The notes below the pieces were generated by a model, which saw only the letters and a list, made by a program, of their open reading frames with translations, did not search any database and had not been told where the DNA came from. A DNA stretch of 64,000 nucleotides, taken from the NCBI RefSeq assembly GCF_000377565.1, contig NZ_KB898368.1, positions 1-64,000 of the forward strand, read 5' to 3'. Each line of letters starts with the position of its first letter. The first letter of the stretch is position 1. This DNA is from Rhizobium sp. 2MFCol3.1 (GTDB lineage: Bacteria > Pseudomonadota > Alphaproteobacteria > Rhizobiales > Rhizobiaceae). Positions 8,319-16,065 of this stretch are shown one piece after another. A program made the position numbers and the translations under genes.

Positions 8319-8885
8319 TCATCCAGTCTTCGTCAGCGTCACCACATAGCGGCAGGCCGCGTCGCTATCGTTGCGAAACTCGCAATCCACCGCCGGCCCG
8401 AGCAACAGGCAGTCGCCTGTCTTCAGCGCATGCACCATCTCGCCCTCGATGAAGGTGAGCGCCCCCTCGGTCACCCAGATGCATTGCCGCAGAAACACGA
8501 AGGATGCGGCCGGGTAGGCGACGCGGGCACCTGAGGGCAGTTCGACTTCGACGATGTCGAACGGGCTGCCATCCGGCGAAACATGACGCCGCGTATAGCC
8601 GGTCTCCGGATCGGTCCACAGCGGCTGGTCTTCGCGCCGGCGTAGCCGCTGGCTGCCCGCCTCGGCGCGCGCGATCAGCGACGATACCGTCAGCCCGAAG
8701 GCGCCGCAGAGCTTGCCCAAAAGCGAGGCCGTCGGGCTGCTCTCGCCGCGCTCCACCTTGTGGATCATCGCCCGCGATACGCCGGAGTGGTCCGAGAGGT
8801 CGCTCAGCGACCATCCTCGCAATTCCCGCTCGGCGCGGACGCGATCGCCTAGACAGCGATCGAAATTGTCTGATATAGTGGACAT
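8319..8885 (-). CDS. XRE-family regulator with C-terminal cupin domain
   Basis: A 188-residue regulator. Residues 12-70 form a Cro/C1-type helix-turn-helix (WSLSDLSDHSGVSRAMIHKV then GESSPTASLLGKL), and residues ~105-185 a small cupin barrel (GDCLLLGP, ECGD-like turns) that would sense a small ligand. Such HTH_3-cupin proteins often control a neighbouring metabolic gene. It is divergent from a GNAT acetyltransferase with only 26 bp between start codons, and the ATG lies inside a set of ATAGTG repeats that may be the operator. The effector is unknown. Confidence 0.88.
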   Translation of the reverse strand: MSTISDNFDRCLGDRVRAERELRGWSLSDLSDHSGVSRAMIHKVERGESSPTASLLGKLCGAFGLTVSSLIARAEAGSQRLRRREDQPLWTDPETGYTRRHVSPDGSPFDIVEVELPSGARVAYPAASFVFLRQCIWVTEGALTFIEGEMVHALKTGDCLLLGPAVDCEFRNDSDAACRYVVTLTKTG

Positions 8886-8900
8886 AGTGAATTTATAGTG
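8875..8900. promoter_or_regulatory. Three direct ATAGTG repeats between divergent XRE-cupin and GNAT genes
   Basis: ATAGTG occurs at 8875-8880, 8884-8889 and 8895-8900, the first two sharing the longer form ATAGTG-GA/AC. The set covers the start codon of the XRE gene (8883-8885) and ends 11 bp before the GNAT start. Such placement would let one regulator control both genes; binding is inferred, not shown. Confidence 0.5.
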
Positions 8901-8911
8901 GATAGACCATC

Positions 8912-9418
8912 ATGACGCAAGCCACCCTCATCCGCGACGCCACCGAAGCCGATCTGGCCGCGATCCGCGATATCTACAACCACGCGGTGGAGCACACGAC
9001 GGCGATCTGGAACGAAACGGTGGTCGGTCTCGACAACCGCCGGGAATGGTTCGCCATGCGCCGCGCCCGCGGCTTCCCGGTTCTGGTCGCCGAGAGGGAC
9101 GGCAAGATCGCAGGCTACGCCTCCTATGGCGACTGGCGCGCCTTCGAGGGCTTCCGCCACACGGTCGAGCACTCCGTCTATGTCGAAAAGGATCACCAAG
9201 GGGTGGGCATCGGCAAGCAATTGATGACGGCGCTGATCAAGCGCGCCGGCGAAACCGGCATCCACGTCATGATCGCCGGCATCGAGGCCGGCAACCAGGC
9301 CTCCATCGCGCTGCACGAAAAACTAGGCTTCCGCAACGGCGGCACCTTCCACGAAGTCGGCACCAAGTTCGGCCGCTGGCTGGACCTGACGTTCATGGAG
9401 TTGCGGGTGCCGGGCTGA
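8912..9418 (+). CDS. GNAT N-acetyltransferase (phosphinothricin/methionine-sulfoximine type)
   Basis: A 168-residue acetyltransferase of the PAT/YncA subgroup. IRDATEADLAAIRDIYNHAV opens the fold, the acetyl-CoA motif A is VEKDHQGVGIGKQL (Q-x2-G-x-G/A) near residues 93-107, and GNQASIALHEKLGF follows near 127-140. The subgroup acetylates the amino group of amino-acid analogues such as phosphinothricin or methionine sulfoximine; the natural substrate here is not certain. It is divergent from the XRE-cupin regulator, which probably controls it. Confidence 0.88.
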   Translation: MTQATLIRDATEADLAAIRDIYNHAVEHTTAIWNETVVGLDNRREWFAMRRARGFPVLVAERDGKIAGYASYGDWRAFEGFRHTVEHSVYVEKDHQGVGIGKQLMTALIKRAGETGIHVMIAGIEAGNQASIALHEKLGFRNGGTFHEVGTKFGRWLDLTFMELRVPG

Positions 9419-9470
9419 CGACGGAGTGAGGCGCGCGCGGGAACGCCATTGAAACGGTGAGGTATGAATT

Positions 9471-9689
9471 CGGCAACCCATTGAAACGCAAGCGTTTCCT
9501 CCCTCGCGACGTCATCCTCGGGCTCGTCCCGAGGATCTAACCACGGTGCAACGGGTTGGACGTGAATGGACCACCCAGTGCGCGCGCCGGCATCGCATGG
9601 GCGCCCGTCGAAAGCACCATCACCGTTGCATTCCGGGAGACGTGCTTAGATGCTCGGCACAAGGCCGAGCATGACGGCTGAGTATGTGG
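9471..9689. repeat. Intergenic repeat, copy 1 of a tandem pair
   Basis: About 219 bp, closely matching 9729-9946 at a fixed offset of 258 bp. Three hairpins are visible: GAAACGC/GCGTTTC (9483-9498), ATCCTCGGG/CCCGAGGAT (9514-9536) and ATGCTCGGC/GCCGAGCAT (9650-9672). The two-large-palindrome layout resembles rhizobial intergenic mosaic elements. No protein-coding gene is supported within it. Confidence 0.75.
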
Positions 9690-9728
9690 CCGGCGTCAGT
9701 AAATGATCGAAACGGCGGAGCCTCGACC

Positions 9729-9946
9729 CGGCAACCCATTGAAACGCCCGCGTTTCCTCCCTCGCGGAGTCATCCTCGGGCTCGTCCCGAGGATCTAACC
9801 ACGGTGCAACAGGCTGGACGTGAATGGATTACTCAGTGCACGGGCCGGGCATCGCATGGGCGACCTCGAAAGCACCATCACCGTTGCATTCCGGGAGACG
9901 TGCTTAGATGCTCGGCACAAGGCCGAGCATGACGGCTGGTATGTGG
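9729..9946. repeat. Intergenic repeat, copy 2 of a tandem pair
   Basis: The second copy of the 219-bp unit, in the same orientation and roughly 90% identical by eye. It keeps the ATCCTCGGG and ATGCTCGGC stem-loops, while the small GAAACGC stem is damaged (GAAACGCCCGCGTTTC). The 39 bp between copies and the DNA from 9947 to 10050 hold nothing I can name. Confidence 0.75.
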
Positions 9947-10050
9947 GAAGCGTATGTAGCATATTGAAGCTAAATCGTTTCCTTCGCGACGTCGTACGCG
10001 GTGTTAGTCGGAGCACCACGGCGGAGAGGGCTGCTTTCCCACACAAACGC

Positions 10051-10082
10051 AAAACGCCCGCCACGGTCTCCCGCGGCGGGCG
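10051..10082 (-). terminator. Rho-independent terminator of msrB
   Basis: On the minus strand an 8-bp stem CGCCCGCC/GGCGGGCG (10055-10062 with 10075-10082) is followed by TTTTGCGTTT, about 20 bp beyond the msrB stop codon. This is one of the clearer intrinsic terminators in the window. Confidence 0.75.
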
Positions 10083-10101
10083 TCATCAATCCGAATCGCC
10101 A

Positions 10102-10512
10102 TCACTTGTCCGGCGTAAACACCATCGAGTGGCCGTTGATGCAGTAGCGCAGGCCTGTGGGCGGTGGGCCGTCGGGGAAGACGTGGCCGAGATGGGCCTC
10201 GCAATTGCCGCAGCGGATTTCGGTGCGCACCATGCCGTGGCTGGTATCGCGATATTCAGTCACCGCCTCGGGCGAAACCGCCTCGAAATAGCTCGGCCAG
10301 CCGCAGCCGGCGTCGAACTTGGTGTCGGAGCGAAACAGCGGCGCGTCGCAGCAAACGCAGCTGTAGAGCCCCGTTTCGAATGAATCCCAGTAGGGGCCGG
10401 TAAAGGCCCGTTCGGTGCCGTGCTGGCGGGTGATGCGGTACTGCTCGGGGGTGAGCTGTTCCTTCCACTCGGCATCGGTCTTGTGAACCTTGGCGATCGT
10501 CGTATCGGCCAT
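10102..10512 (-). CDS. msrB: Peptide-methionine (R)-S-oxide reductase
   Basis: A 136-residue MsrB, which reduces the R epimer of methionine sulfoxide in oxidised proteins using thioredoxin. The two zinc-binding CxxC pairs are seen as CVCC near residue 46 and CGNC near residue 100. The substrate-site block is GCGWPSYFEA and the catalytic cysteine lies in GLRYCINGHSM near residue 121. In many MsrBs the residues after CIN are SAAL/SASL, so GHSM is a mild variant. The length is normal and there is no MsrA fusion or signal peptide, so it should act in the cytoplasm. A terminator follows. Confidence 0.93.
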   Translation of the reverse strand: MADTTIAKVHKTDAEWKEQLTPEQYRITRQHGTERAFTGPYWDSFETGLYSCVCCDAPLFRSDTKFDAGCGWPSYFEAVSPEAVTEYRDTSHGMVRTEIRCGNCEAHLGHVFPDGPPPTGLRYCINGHSMVFTPDK

Positions 10513-10643
10513 GGAGTGCTCCTTTCACGCAGCTGTGGCTTGCGGCGAGTGTTTTTTGATTTCCTCGGCAATGTGGTGCTGTTGACGCGAACGATCAAGG
10601 GACCGCGCGCGTCCGAAGGTCGAGTTCGCGGCCGCCGTGTCGA

Positions 10644-11090
10644 TCAGATCACAGCCCGCTGCGCCTCGATATACTCTCGCAGCTTAGCGACCAGCGCGGC
10701 CTCGCCATCGCCGGATTTCGCTGCCTCTGCCCACGAATAGCCCATGCAGGCCGGGCGGTGGCGCTTGTCCTCGGGCTCGGTCAGATAGCGCGGCATGATA
10801 TGCGCGTGCAGCGCAGGCTCCGCATTGCCCCAGATCTCGTAGTTCACCCGGGCGCAACCGGTGGCGGAAAGCAGCGCGTCGCCCGCGATCGCCATGTCGC
10901 CGAGAAAGGCGGCGCGTGCTTCGGGAGAGAGATCGTTGAGGCTGGGCACGATGGGATCCGCCAGCAGCAGAGAGTAGCCTGGCAGCGGCTGCACGTCGCC
11001 GATCACAAGCCAGCCGGAACGCATGCGGCAAATGACATAAGGGTTTGTACCCGCTCGCGCCATCGCCACGCGCTCTTCGATAAGGTTCAT
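10644..11090 (-). CDS. HIT-family nucleotide-binding protein
   Basis: A 148-residue HIT-like protein. The active-site region ALHAHIMPRY near residue 93 carries the H-x-H part of the histidine triad, although the first His of the usual HxHxHxx pattern is replaced by Leu. Family members hydrolyse dinucleoside polyphosphates or nucleoside phosphoramidates. The loss of one triad position and the additional tail (PACMGYSWAEAA) make the substrate uncertain. The start at 11090 has GGGAA upstream. It is transcribed in the same direction as the methyltransferase behind it, 86 bp apart. Confidence 0.75.
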   Translation of the reverse strand: MNLIEERVAMARAGTNPYVICRMRSGWLVIGDVQPLPGYSLLLADPIVPSLNDLSPEARAAFLGDMAIAGDALLSATGCARVNYEIWGNAEPALHAHIMPRYLTEPEDKRHRPACMGYSWAEAAKSGDGEAALVAKLREYIEAQRAVI

Positions 11091-11176
11091 TGCGATTCCC
11101 TAAAGGATTGATTCCGTTTTGAATCTTCCTATGCGCCAGAGAGGCCGGGCCGCGCAATGGGCTGGATGAGACAAAC

Positions 11177-11989
11177 CTACCCCGAAGCCAGGATCACATG
11201 CGCCTGGATCTTCGCGGCGATCTCGCCGTTGCCGTGCTTGCCCGCGAGCGCCGCCTCCGCCGCCCTGGTGGCAGCCTCGAGCTTCGCGGGGTTCCGCGCC
11301 TCGATCTCGCCGCGCAAGGGCGTTCCCTGGCAATAGGCGACCGCCACCTGGCGGGCGGACGGCGCGCGGCTGATATCGGCGCGTGTGTCGATATCGATCT
11401 CGCGGAATCCGGCGCGCGCGAGATCGTCGCGGATCTGGTTGCGGTCGTGATAGCCGTGCGGCGTGCGCTCGGCGAAGCGCGGCGGGTCGTCAGGAAACAC
11501 GGTGGCGAGCGCCTTGGTCACGTCGTCGGCGAACACATTGGTCTCGATCCGGTCCCAGACGCTGAACAGAAGCCGGCCGTTTGGCTTGAGCACCCGCCGT
11601 GCCTCGCGATAGGCGGCCGGTCGATCCGGAAAGAACATCGCCCCGAACTGGCAGCAGACGAGGTCGAAACTCGCATCCTGGAAGGGTAGCGCCATGGCAT
11701 CGGCCTGTCGCCAGACGACACGGTCGTCGGCCGGCTGGTGCAAGCGGGCGTAGTCGAGCATGGCCTGGTTGAGATCGGTCGCGATATAGGTCGCGCCAGG
11801 CGGGAGCAATGGCGCCAGCGCCCGTGTGACGGCGCCGGTGCCGGCCGCGATCTCGAGCACCGCCTTTGGCTTGAGGGCGGCTGCCCGCCGCGCTAGGTCG
11901 GCGGCATAGGACGCGAAAATCAGGGGCACCATGTGGCGGTCGTAATTTGCCGGAACGGAGCCGGCAAAGATCTTGTCCGCTTCCAGCAT
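11177..11989 (-). CDS. Class I SAM-dependent methyltransferase
   Basis: A 270-residue Rossmann-fold methyltransferase of the Methyltransf_11/UbiE-like type. Motif I is VLEIAAGTGAVTRAL near residues 44-58, with the acidic residue of motif II in YIATDLNQAML near 70. The motif following (FQDASFDLVCCQFGAMFFPD) lies near 105-120, then REARRVLKPNGRLLFSVWD. The target (small molecule or lipid) cannot be deduced. The position after HIT in the same direction suggests possible cotranscription but no pathway. Confidence 0.85.
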   Translation of the reverse strand: MLEADKIFAGSVPANYDRHMVPLIFASYAADLARRAAALKPKAVLEIAAGTGAVTRALAPLLPPGATYIATDLNQAMLDYARLHQPADDRVVWRQADAMALPFQDASFDLVCCQFGAMFFPDRPAAYREARRVLKPNGRLLFSVWDRIETNVFADDVTKALATVFPDDPPRFAERTPHGYHDRNQIRDDLARAGFREIDIDTRADISRAPSARQVAVAYCQGTPLRGEIEARNPAKLEAATRAAEAALAGKHGNGEIAAKIQAHVILASG

Positions 11990-12224
11990 CGCCTCATCCT
12001 CCCTTGATGATTGGCATTTGCTATCGCGAGGAGACTACCACGAAACGCCGTCTGCCGCTCGTCTCAAGCTCGGCTGCGGCGCCCTTCATCGCATCGCCCG
12101 TTCGGATGAACGCCGGCTCATCATAAGAGCCAGCTAATGTCGCCCCTGATCCTGGCTATACTTGATGAAACGCAAGCATCGGGCCCAATCATCGGGGCAA
12201 TGGAAAGCATCGGGGGGTGCTGAG

Positions 12225-12440
12225 ATGAGCGATACAATTGTTGTCAGCGCCTATTGCGCGATCTCGAGCATCTTCATGCTGATGACGGCGCTCGAAGGCT
12301 GGGCCATGAGGGGCGGATGGACGCTGGCGCGCGGCTTCGGCCTTGCCGCCTGTTCGCTCTGGCCGTTGCTGCTGACCGCGTTTTTCCTGCATGCGCTGCT
12401 CGCGCCAAGACGCATGCCGCGCCTGACGAGAGCCGGCTGA
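12225..12440 (+). CDS. Small hypothetical membrane protein
   Basis: A 71-residue protein starting MSDTIVVSAYCAISSIFML with GGGGGGTG about 7 bases upstream. Two hydrophobic segments (about residues 5-25 and 35-58) and a basic C-terminus (RRMPRLTRAG) suggest a small inner-membrane hairpin. It stands 154 bp upstream of mrpA in the same direction, so it might be cotranscribed with the antiporter. I do not recognise the family. Confidence 0.5.
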   Translation: MSDTIVVSAYCAISSIFMLMTALEGWAMRGGWTLARGFGLAACSLWPLLLTAFFLHALLAPRRMPRLTRAG

Positions 12441-12594
12441 TCAATCCTCTTTGCGCCGCCATCCGTCCCCGCGCGCGATGCGTCCAAACCCTCATTTGGC
12501 CGATCAAAGCTTGAGATGGCGGCGCTCTTCTTCTAAACCTTGAGGCATCTGATTTGCTTCGGATTCGCGGATTTCGAGGGGTAGGGGAGGCTGG

Positions 12595-14973
12595 ATGGCC
12601 GATGGCACGGCATTGACGTTTGCGGCTCTGTGCCTGCCATTTCTTGGCGCCGTCCTTGCACCGTTTCTCGTCCGCGCATTCGGCCACAACGCCGCCTGGC
12701 TGCTGGCGCTCGCGCCGCTTCTTGCTTTCCTGCGCTTCGCAAGCCTTCTGCCGGAGATCGCGGCCGGAACCGTCATTCGCGGCGGTTATGCCTGGGCGCC
12801 GAGCCTCAATCTCGATTTCGCCTGGATGCTCGACGGTCTGTCGGTCACCTTCGCGCTGCTGATATCAGGCATCGGCACCCTGGTCGTGCTGTATGCCGGC
12901 GGTTATCTGAAGGGCCATCCCGATCTCGGCCGCTTCTTCTCTTTCATCTTCCTGTTCATGGGCGCGATGCTCGGTCTTGTCGTCTCCGACAATTTCCTGA
13001 TGCTCTTCGTCTTCTGGGAGCTGACATCGATCACCTCCTTCCTGCTGATCGGCTTCGATCACCGCCGCGGGGCCTCGCGCCGCGCAGCGTTGCAGGCGCT
13101 GGTCATCACCGGCGGCGGCGGATTGCTGCTGCTCGCCGGCCTGTTGATGATCTGGAGCACGACAGGCGCGTCCGAGCTCTCGGTGCTGCTGCAATCGGGC
13201 GATCTCTTGCGCGCCAACCCCTATTACATGCCGATCCTGCTGCTCATCCTCGGCGGCGCCTTCACCAAGTCGGCGCAATATCCGTTTCACGCCTGGCTGC
13301 CCAACGCCATGGAAGCGCCGACGCCGGTTTCTGCCTATCTGCATTCGGCGACCATGGTCAAAGCCGGCGTCTATCTCCTGATGCGCCTCAATCCCGTCAT
13401 GGGCGGCACGGCACCTTGGATGTTCATCCTGCCGCTCTTCGGCGGCGTCACGCTTCTCGTCGGCGCGCTGCTCGCCATCCGCCAGACCGACCTGAAGCTG
13501 AAGCTCGCCTACACCACCGTCTCCTCGCTCGGCCTCTTGGTTCTCTTGACCGGCTTCGGCTCCGATTATGCCATCGAGGCGGCGGCGCTCTATCTGGTCG
13601 CCCACGCGCTGTTCAAGGGCGCGCTGTTCATGGTGTCGGGGATCATTGACCACGAGACCGGCACCCGCGACGTCACCCGCCTCAGAGGGTTGAGGACGGC
13701 AATGCCGCTCACCTTTCTAATCGCGCTCGCCGCCGCCCTCTCGATGGGCGGCCTGCCGCCATTCGCGGGCTTTCTCGCCAAGGAGGAGATCTATGCGGCC
13801 CTTGCCGATGGCGATCCGCGCTCGATCCTCTTTGCCATTCTGGTGATTGCGGCCAACGTGCTGATGTTCGCCATCGCCTTCGCCGTCGCCCTGAAACCCT
13901 TCCTCGGCGCCCCGGTCGAAACGCCGAAGCATCCGCACGAAGCCCCGCCGCTTCTCTGGCTCGGCCCCGCCGTGCTGGCCATGCTCGGCCTTCTCGCGGC
14001 GCTGTTTTCAGCGACCACGCACCGCTTCATCTCCTCGCCGATGGCCTCGTCCATCAGGGGCGCGACGACCACGATCGAGAGCTCGCTCGCGCCGCATATC
14101 GGGCTGCCGCTGCTGCTGTCGCTCTTCACCATCGCGCTCGGCATCGCCGTCTACTGGCAGCTCGATCGCGCCCGCGCGCTGATGGCGGCGCTGTTGCAGA
14201 GATTGGGGCCGGGACCGGACCAGGGCTTCGACAACGCCATGTCGGGCCTCGTCTCCTTCTCCGTGCGCGTCACCCGCATCCTGCAGCCCGGCCGGCTGGA
14301 GATCTACGTCACCTGCACCTTCCTCGCGGTCGCGGCCACCTTGCTCCTGCCGCTCTGGCTGTTCGGCGAGGGGCCGTCGCTGCCGGCCTGGCCGGCGGGC
14401 GTGCAGATTCATGAATGGGGCGTCTTCCTGCTCGCAGTCATCGGGCTCGTCGCCGTGATCATTGCCCGCGACCGGCTGACGGCGATCGTCTCGCTCGGCA
14501 TCCAGGGCTTTGCCGTGGCGCTGATCTTCCTGCTCTTCGGCGCGCCGGATCTCGCCTTCACCCAGTTCATGGTCGAGACACTCTCGGTCGTCATCCTCGC
14601 GCTGGTCATGACGCGGCTGCGCCTCTCGCACACCGATCCACGCCCTCTTCGCCAGATGCTCTTCGACGGCGCGGTGGCGCTCGCCTGCGGCGTGGGCCTG
14701 ACGCTGCTGTTGATGAAGGCGACCGAGGCGCCATTCAGCGCCACGCTCAGCGATTTCTTCAACACCTATTCGAAAACCATCGCCCACGGCGCCAATGTCG
14801 TGAACGTCATCATCGTCGATTTCCGCGGCACCGACACGCTCGGCGAGATCGCCGTCGTCTCCATGACCGGCCTTGCCATCCTGGCGCTGATCCGCGTCCG
14901 GGCAGGGGCCGAGCGCAAGCTTGCCGCAAACGACCCCGATGCGCCCGATGATCTCGGAGTGGAGCGCCCATGA
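12595..14973 (+). CDS. mrpA: Na+(K+)/H+ antiporter Mrp/Pha subunit A
   Basis: A 792-residue polytopic subunit, homologous to respiratory complex I NuoL, of the multi-subunit cation/proton antiporter called Mrp, Mnh or (in Sinorhizobium) Pha. The conserved membrane glutamate lies in VFWELTSITSFLLIGF near residue 140, and the key lysines in GGAFTKSAQYPFHAWLP and HSATMVKAGVYLL near 225-260. The C-terminal third contains the extra MrpA-specific helices (DRLTAIVSLGIQGFAVALI) related to NuoJ/MrpB. It opens the mrpA-G operon, and its stop overlaps the mrpB start by ATGA. It helps with pH and Na+/K+ homeostasis; ion preference cannot be read here. Confidence 0.93.
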   Translation: MADGTALTFAALCLPFLGAVLAPFLVRAFGHNAAWLLALAPLLAFLRFASLLPEIAAGTVIRGGYAWAPSLNLDFAWMLDGLSVTFALLISGIGTLVVLYAGGYLKGHPDLGRFFSFIFLFMGAMLGLVVSDNFLMLFVFWELTSITSFLLIGFDHRRGASRRAALQALVITGGGGLLLLAGLLMIWSTTGASELSVLLQSGDLLRANPYYMPILLLILGGAFTKSAQYPFHAWLPNAMEAPTPVSAYLHSATMVKAGVYLLMRLNPVMGGTAPWMFILPLFGGVTLLVGALLAIRQTDLKLKLAYTTVSSLGLLVLLTGFGSDYAIEAAALYLVAHALFKGALFMVSGIIDHETGTRDVTRLRGLRTAMPLTFLIALAAALSMGGLPPFAGFLAKEEIYAALADGDPRSILFAILVIAANVLMFAIAFAVALKPFLGAPVETPKHPHEAPPLLWLGPAVLAMLGLLAALFSATTHRFISSPMASSIRGATTTIESSLAPHIGLPLLLSLFTIALGIAVYWQLDRARALMAALLQRLGPGPDQGFDNAMSGLVSFSVRVTRILQPGRLEIYVTCTFLAVAATLLLPLWLFGEGPSLPAWPAGVQIHEWGVFLLAVIGLVAVIIARDRLTAIVSLGIQGFAVALIFLLFGAPDLAFTQFMVETLSVVILALVMTRLRLSHTDPRPLRQMLFDGAVALACGVGLTLLLMKATEAPFSATLSDFFNTYSKTIAHGANVVNVIIVDFRGTDTLGEIAVVSMTGLAILALIRVRAGAERKLAANDPDAPDDLGVERP

Positions 14974-15389
14974 ATACGTTGATCTCCCGCACCATCGCCC
15001 CCGTGCTGACCGCGCTGATGCTGCTCTTCTCGGTGTTCGTGCTGCTGCGCGGCCATAATGAGCCCGGCGGCGGCTTCATCGGCGGGCTGATCGCGGCCTC
15101 CGCGCTGGCGATCTTCGGCATCATCAGGGGTACCGGTGCCGTGCGCCGCGCCATCGTCTTCCACCCGCTGTCGATCGCAGGCGCCGGCCTATTGATGTCC
15201 TCTCTGGCCGGCCTCATCTCGATCCTTTTCGCCGTGCCCTTCATGACCGGCCTCTGGATCTATCCCAGGATTGCTGGCGTCGAGGTGCCGCTGTCATCCG
15301 TCATGCTGTTCGATATCGGCGTCTATCTCGTCGTGGTCGGTGCGGTCACCTCGATCGCGCTGTCGCTGGAAGAACGGGAGGTCGAATGA
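14970..15389 (+). CDS. mrpB: Mrp/Pha antiporter subunit B
   Basis: A 139-residue MrpB with four membrane helices and the family's NEPGGGFIGGLI segment near residues 30-43. It is separate from MrpA here, unlike group-2 operons where A and B are fused, so this is the seven-gene (group 1) form. Its start overlaps the mrpA stop, and its own stop overlaps mrpC (ATGATG), indicating translational coupling. It is needed for assembly of the membrane complex. Confidence 0.93.
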   Translation: MNTLISRTIAPVLTALMLLFSVFVLLRGHNEPGGGFIGGLIAASALAIFGIIRGTGAVRRAIVFHPLSIAGAGLLMSSLAGLISILFAVPFMTGLWIYPRIAGVEVPLSSVMLFDIGVYLVVVGAVTSIALSLEEREVE

Positions 15390-15766
15390 TGGAGCCGCTC
15401 TTCGCCATCCTCGTCGGCCTGTTCTTCACCGCCGCCGTCTATCTGATGCTGTCGAAATTCTCGATCCGCATCATGCTGGGCATCGCCATCCTCGGCAACG
15501 CCGTCAACCTCCTGCTCTTCACATCGGGCCGGCTCACCCGCGAAGTGCCGCCGATCATCCCCGACGGCCTCGACGCGCTGCCATCGGGGTCAGCCAACCC
15601 GCTGCCGCAGGCGCTGATCCTGACGGCGATCGTCATCTCCTTTTCGCTGCTCGCCTTCCTGCTGGTGCTGACCTACCGCGCCTATCAGGACATCGGCACT
15701 GACAATACCGACGAGATGCGGGTGGCCGAGCCCGACCAGCCGACGTCGCCGCCGGTGGGCTATTGA
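15386..15766 (+). CDS. mrpC: Mrp/Pha antiporter subunit C
   Basis: A 126-residue subunit homologous to NuoK. It has three helices, with the typical block IMLGIAILGNAVNLLLF near residues 30-46 and a polar loop followed by a final helix (LILTAIVISFSLLAFLLVL). It overlaps the end of mrpB by four bases. It is the last gene before the 299-bp interruption that carries a large inverted repeat, so coupling with mrpD is broken. Confidence 0.92.
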   Translation: MMEPLFAILVGLFFTAAVYLMLSKFSIRIMLGIAILGNAVNLLLFTSGRLTREVPPIIPDGLDALPSGSANPLPQALILTAIVISFSLLAFLLVLTYRAYQDIGTDNTDEMRVAEPDQPTSPPVGY

Positions 15767-15792
15767 TGATGAGGGGTGTTGTGCCGCGGGTT

Positions 15793-15942
15793 ACCCCCCT
15801 CTGCCCTGCCGGGCATCTCCCCCACAAGGGGGGAGATCGACTCGCGGCTGACTCCCAGCCAACCAATGAACGTGGAGCGAGCGGCCGAGCCCAGGCAATC
15901 TCCCCCCTTGTGGGGGAGATGTCCGGCAGGGCAGAGGGGGGT
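15793..15942. repeat. Large inverted repeat inside the mrp operon, between C and D
   Basis: Two 45-base arms (15793-15837 and 15898-15942) are complementary at 44 of 45 positions and are separated by 60 bases. The arms begin ACCCCCCTCTGCCCTGCCGG, a palindromic repeat type very common in rhizobial intergenic DNA. It lies in the only gap (15767-16065) of an otherwise overlapping operon. Transcribed as RNA it would form a very stable hairpin. The rest of the gap holds no gene. Confidence 0.9.
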
Positions 15943-16065
15943 GTATCCGCACCACGCCGACCGCCAGCACCGCACTGTTCAGCGGCAGCACCGTGGAAAG
16001 AGCAGGGCATCCCCGCACCACGCCCAAGCGCATCCGCACCGCACCCATGCGAGGCCACCCCCTAA

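Noticed and set aside
9471..9946. Repeats considered as a CRISPR array
   Set aside because: Only two long (219-bp) copies with internal palindromes and no short regular spacers or cas genes.
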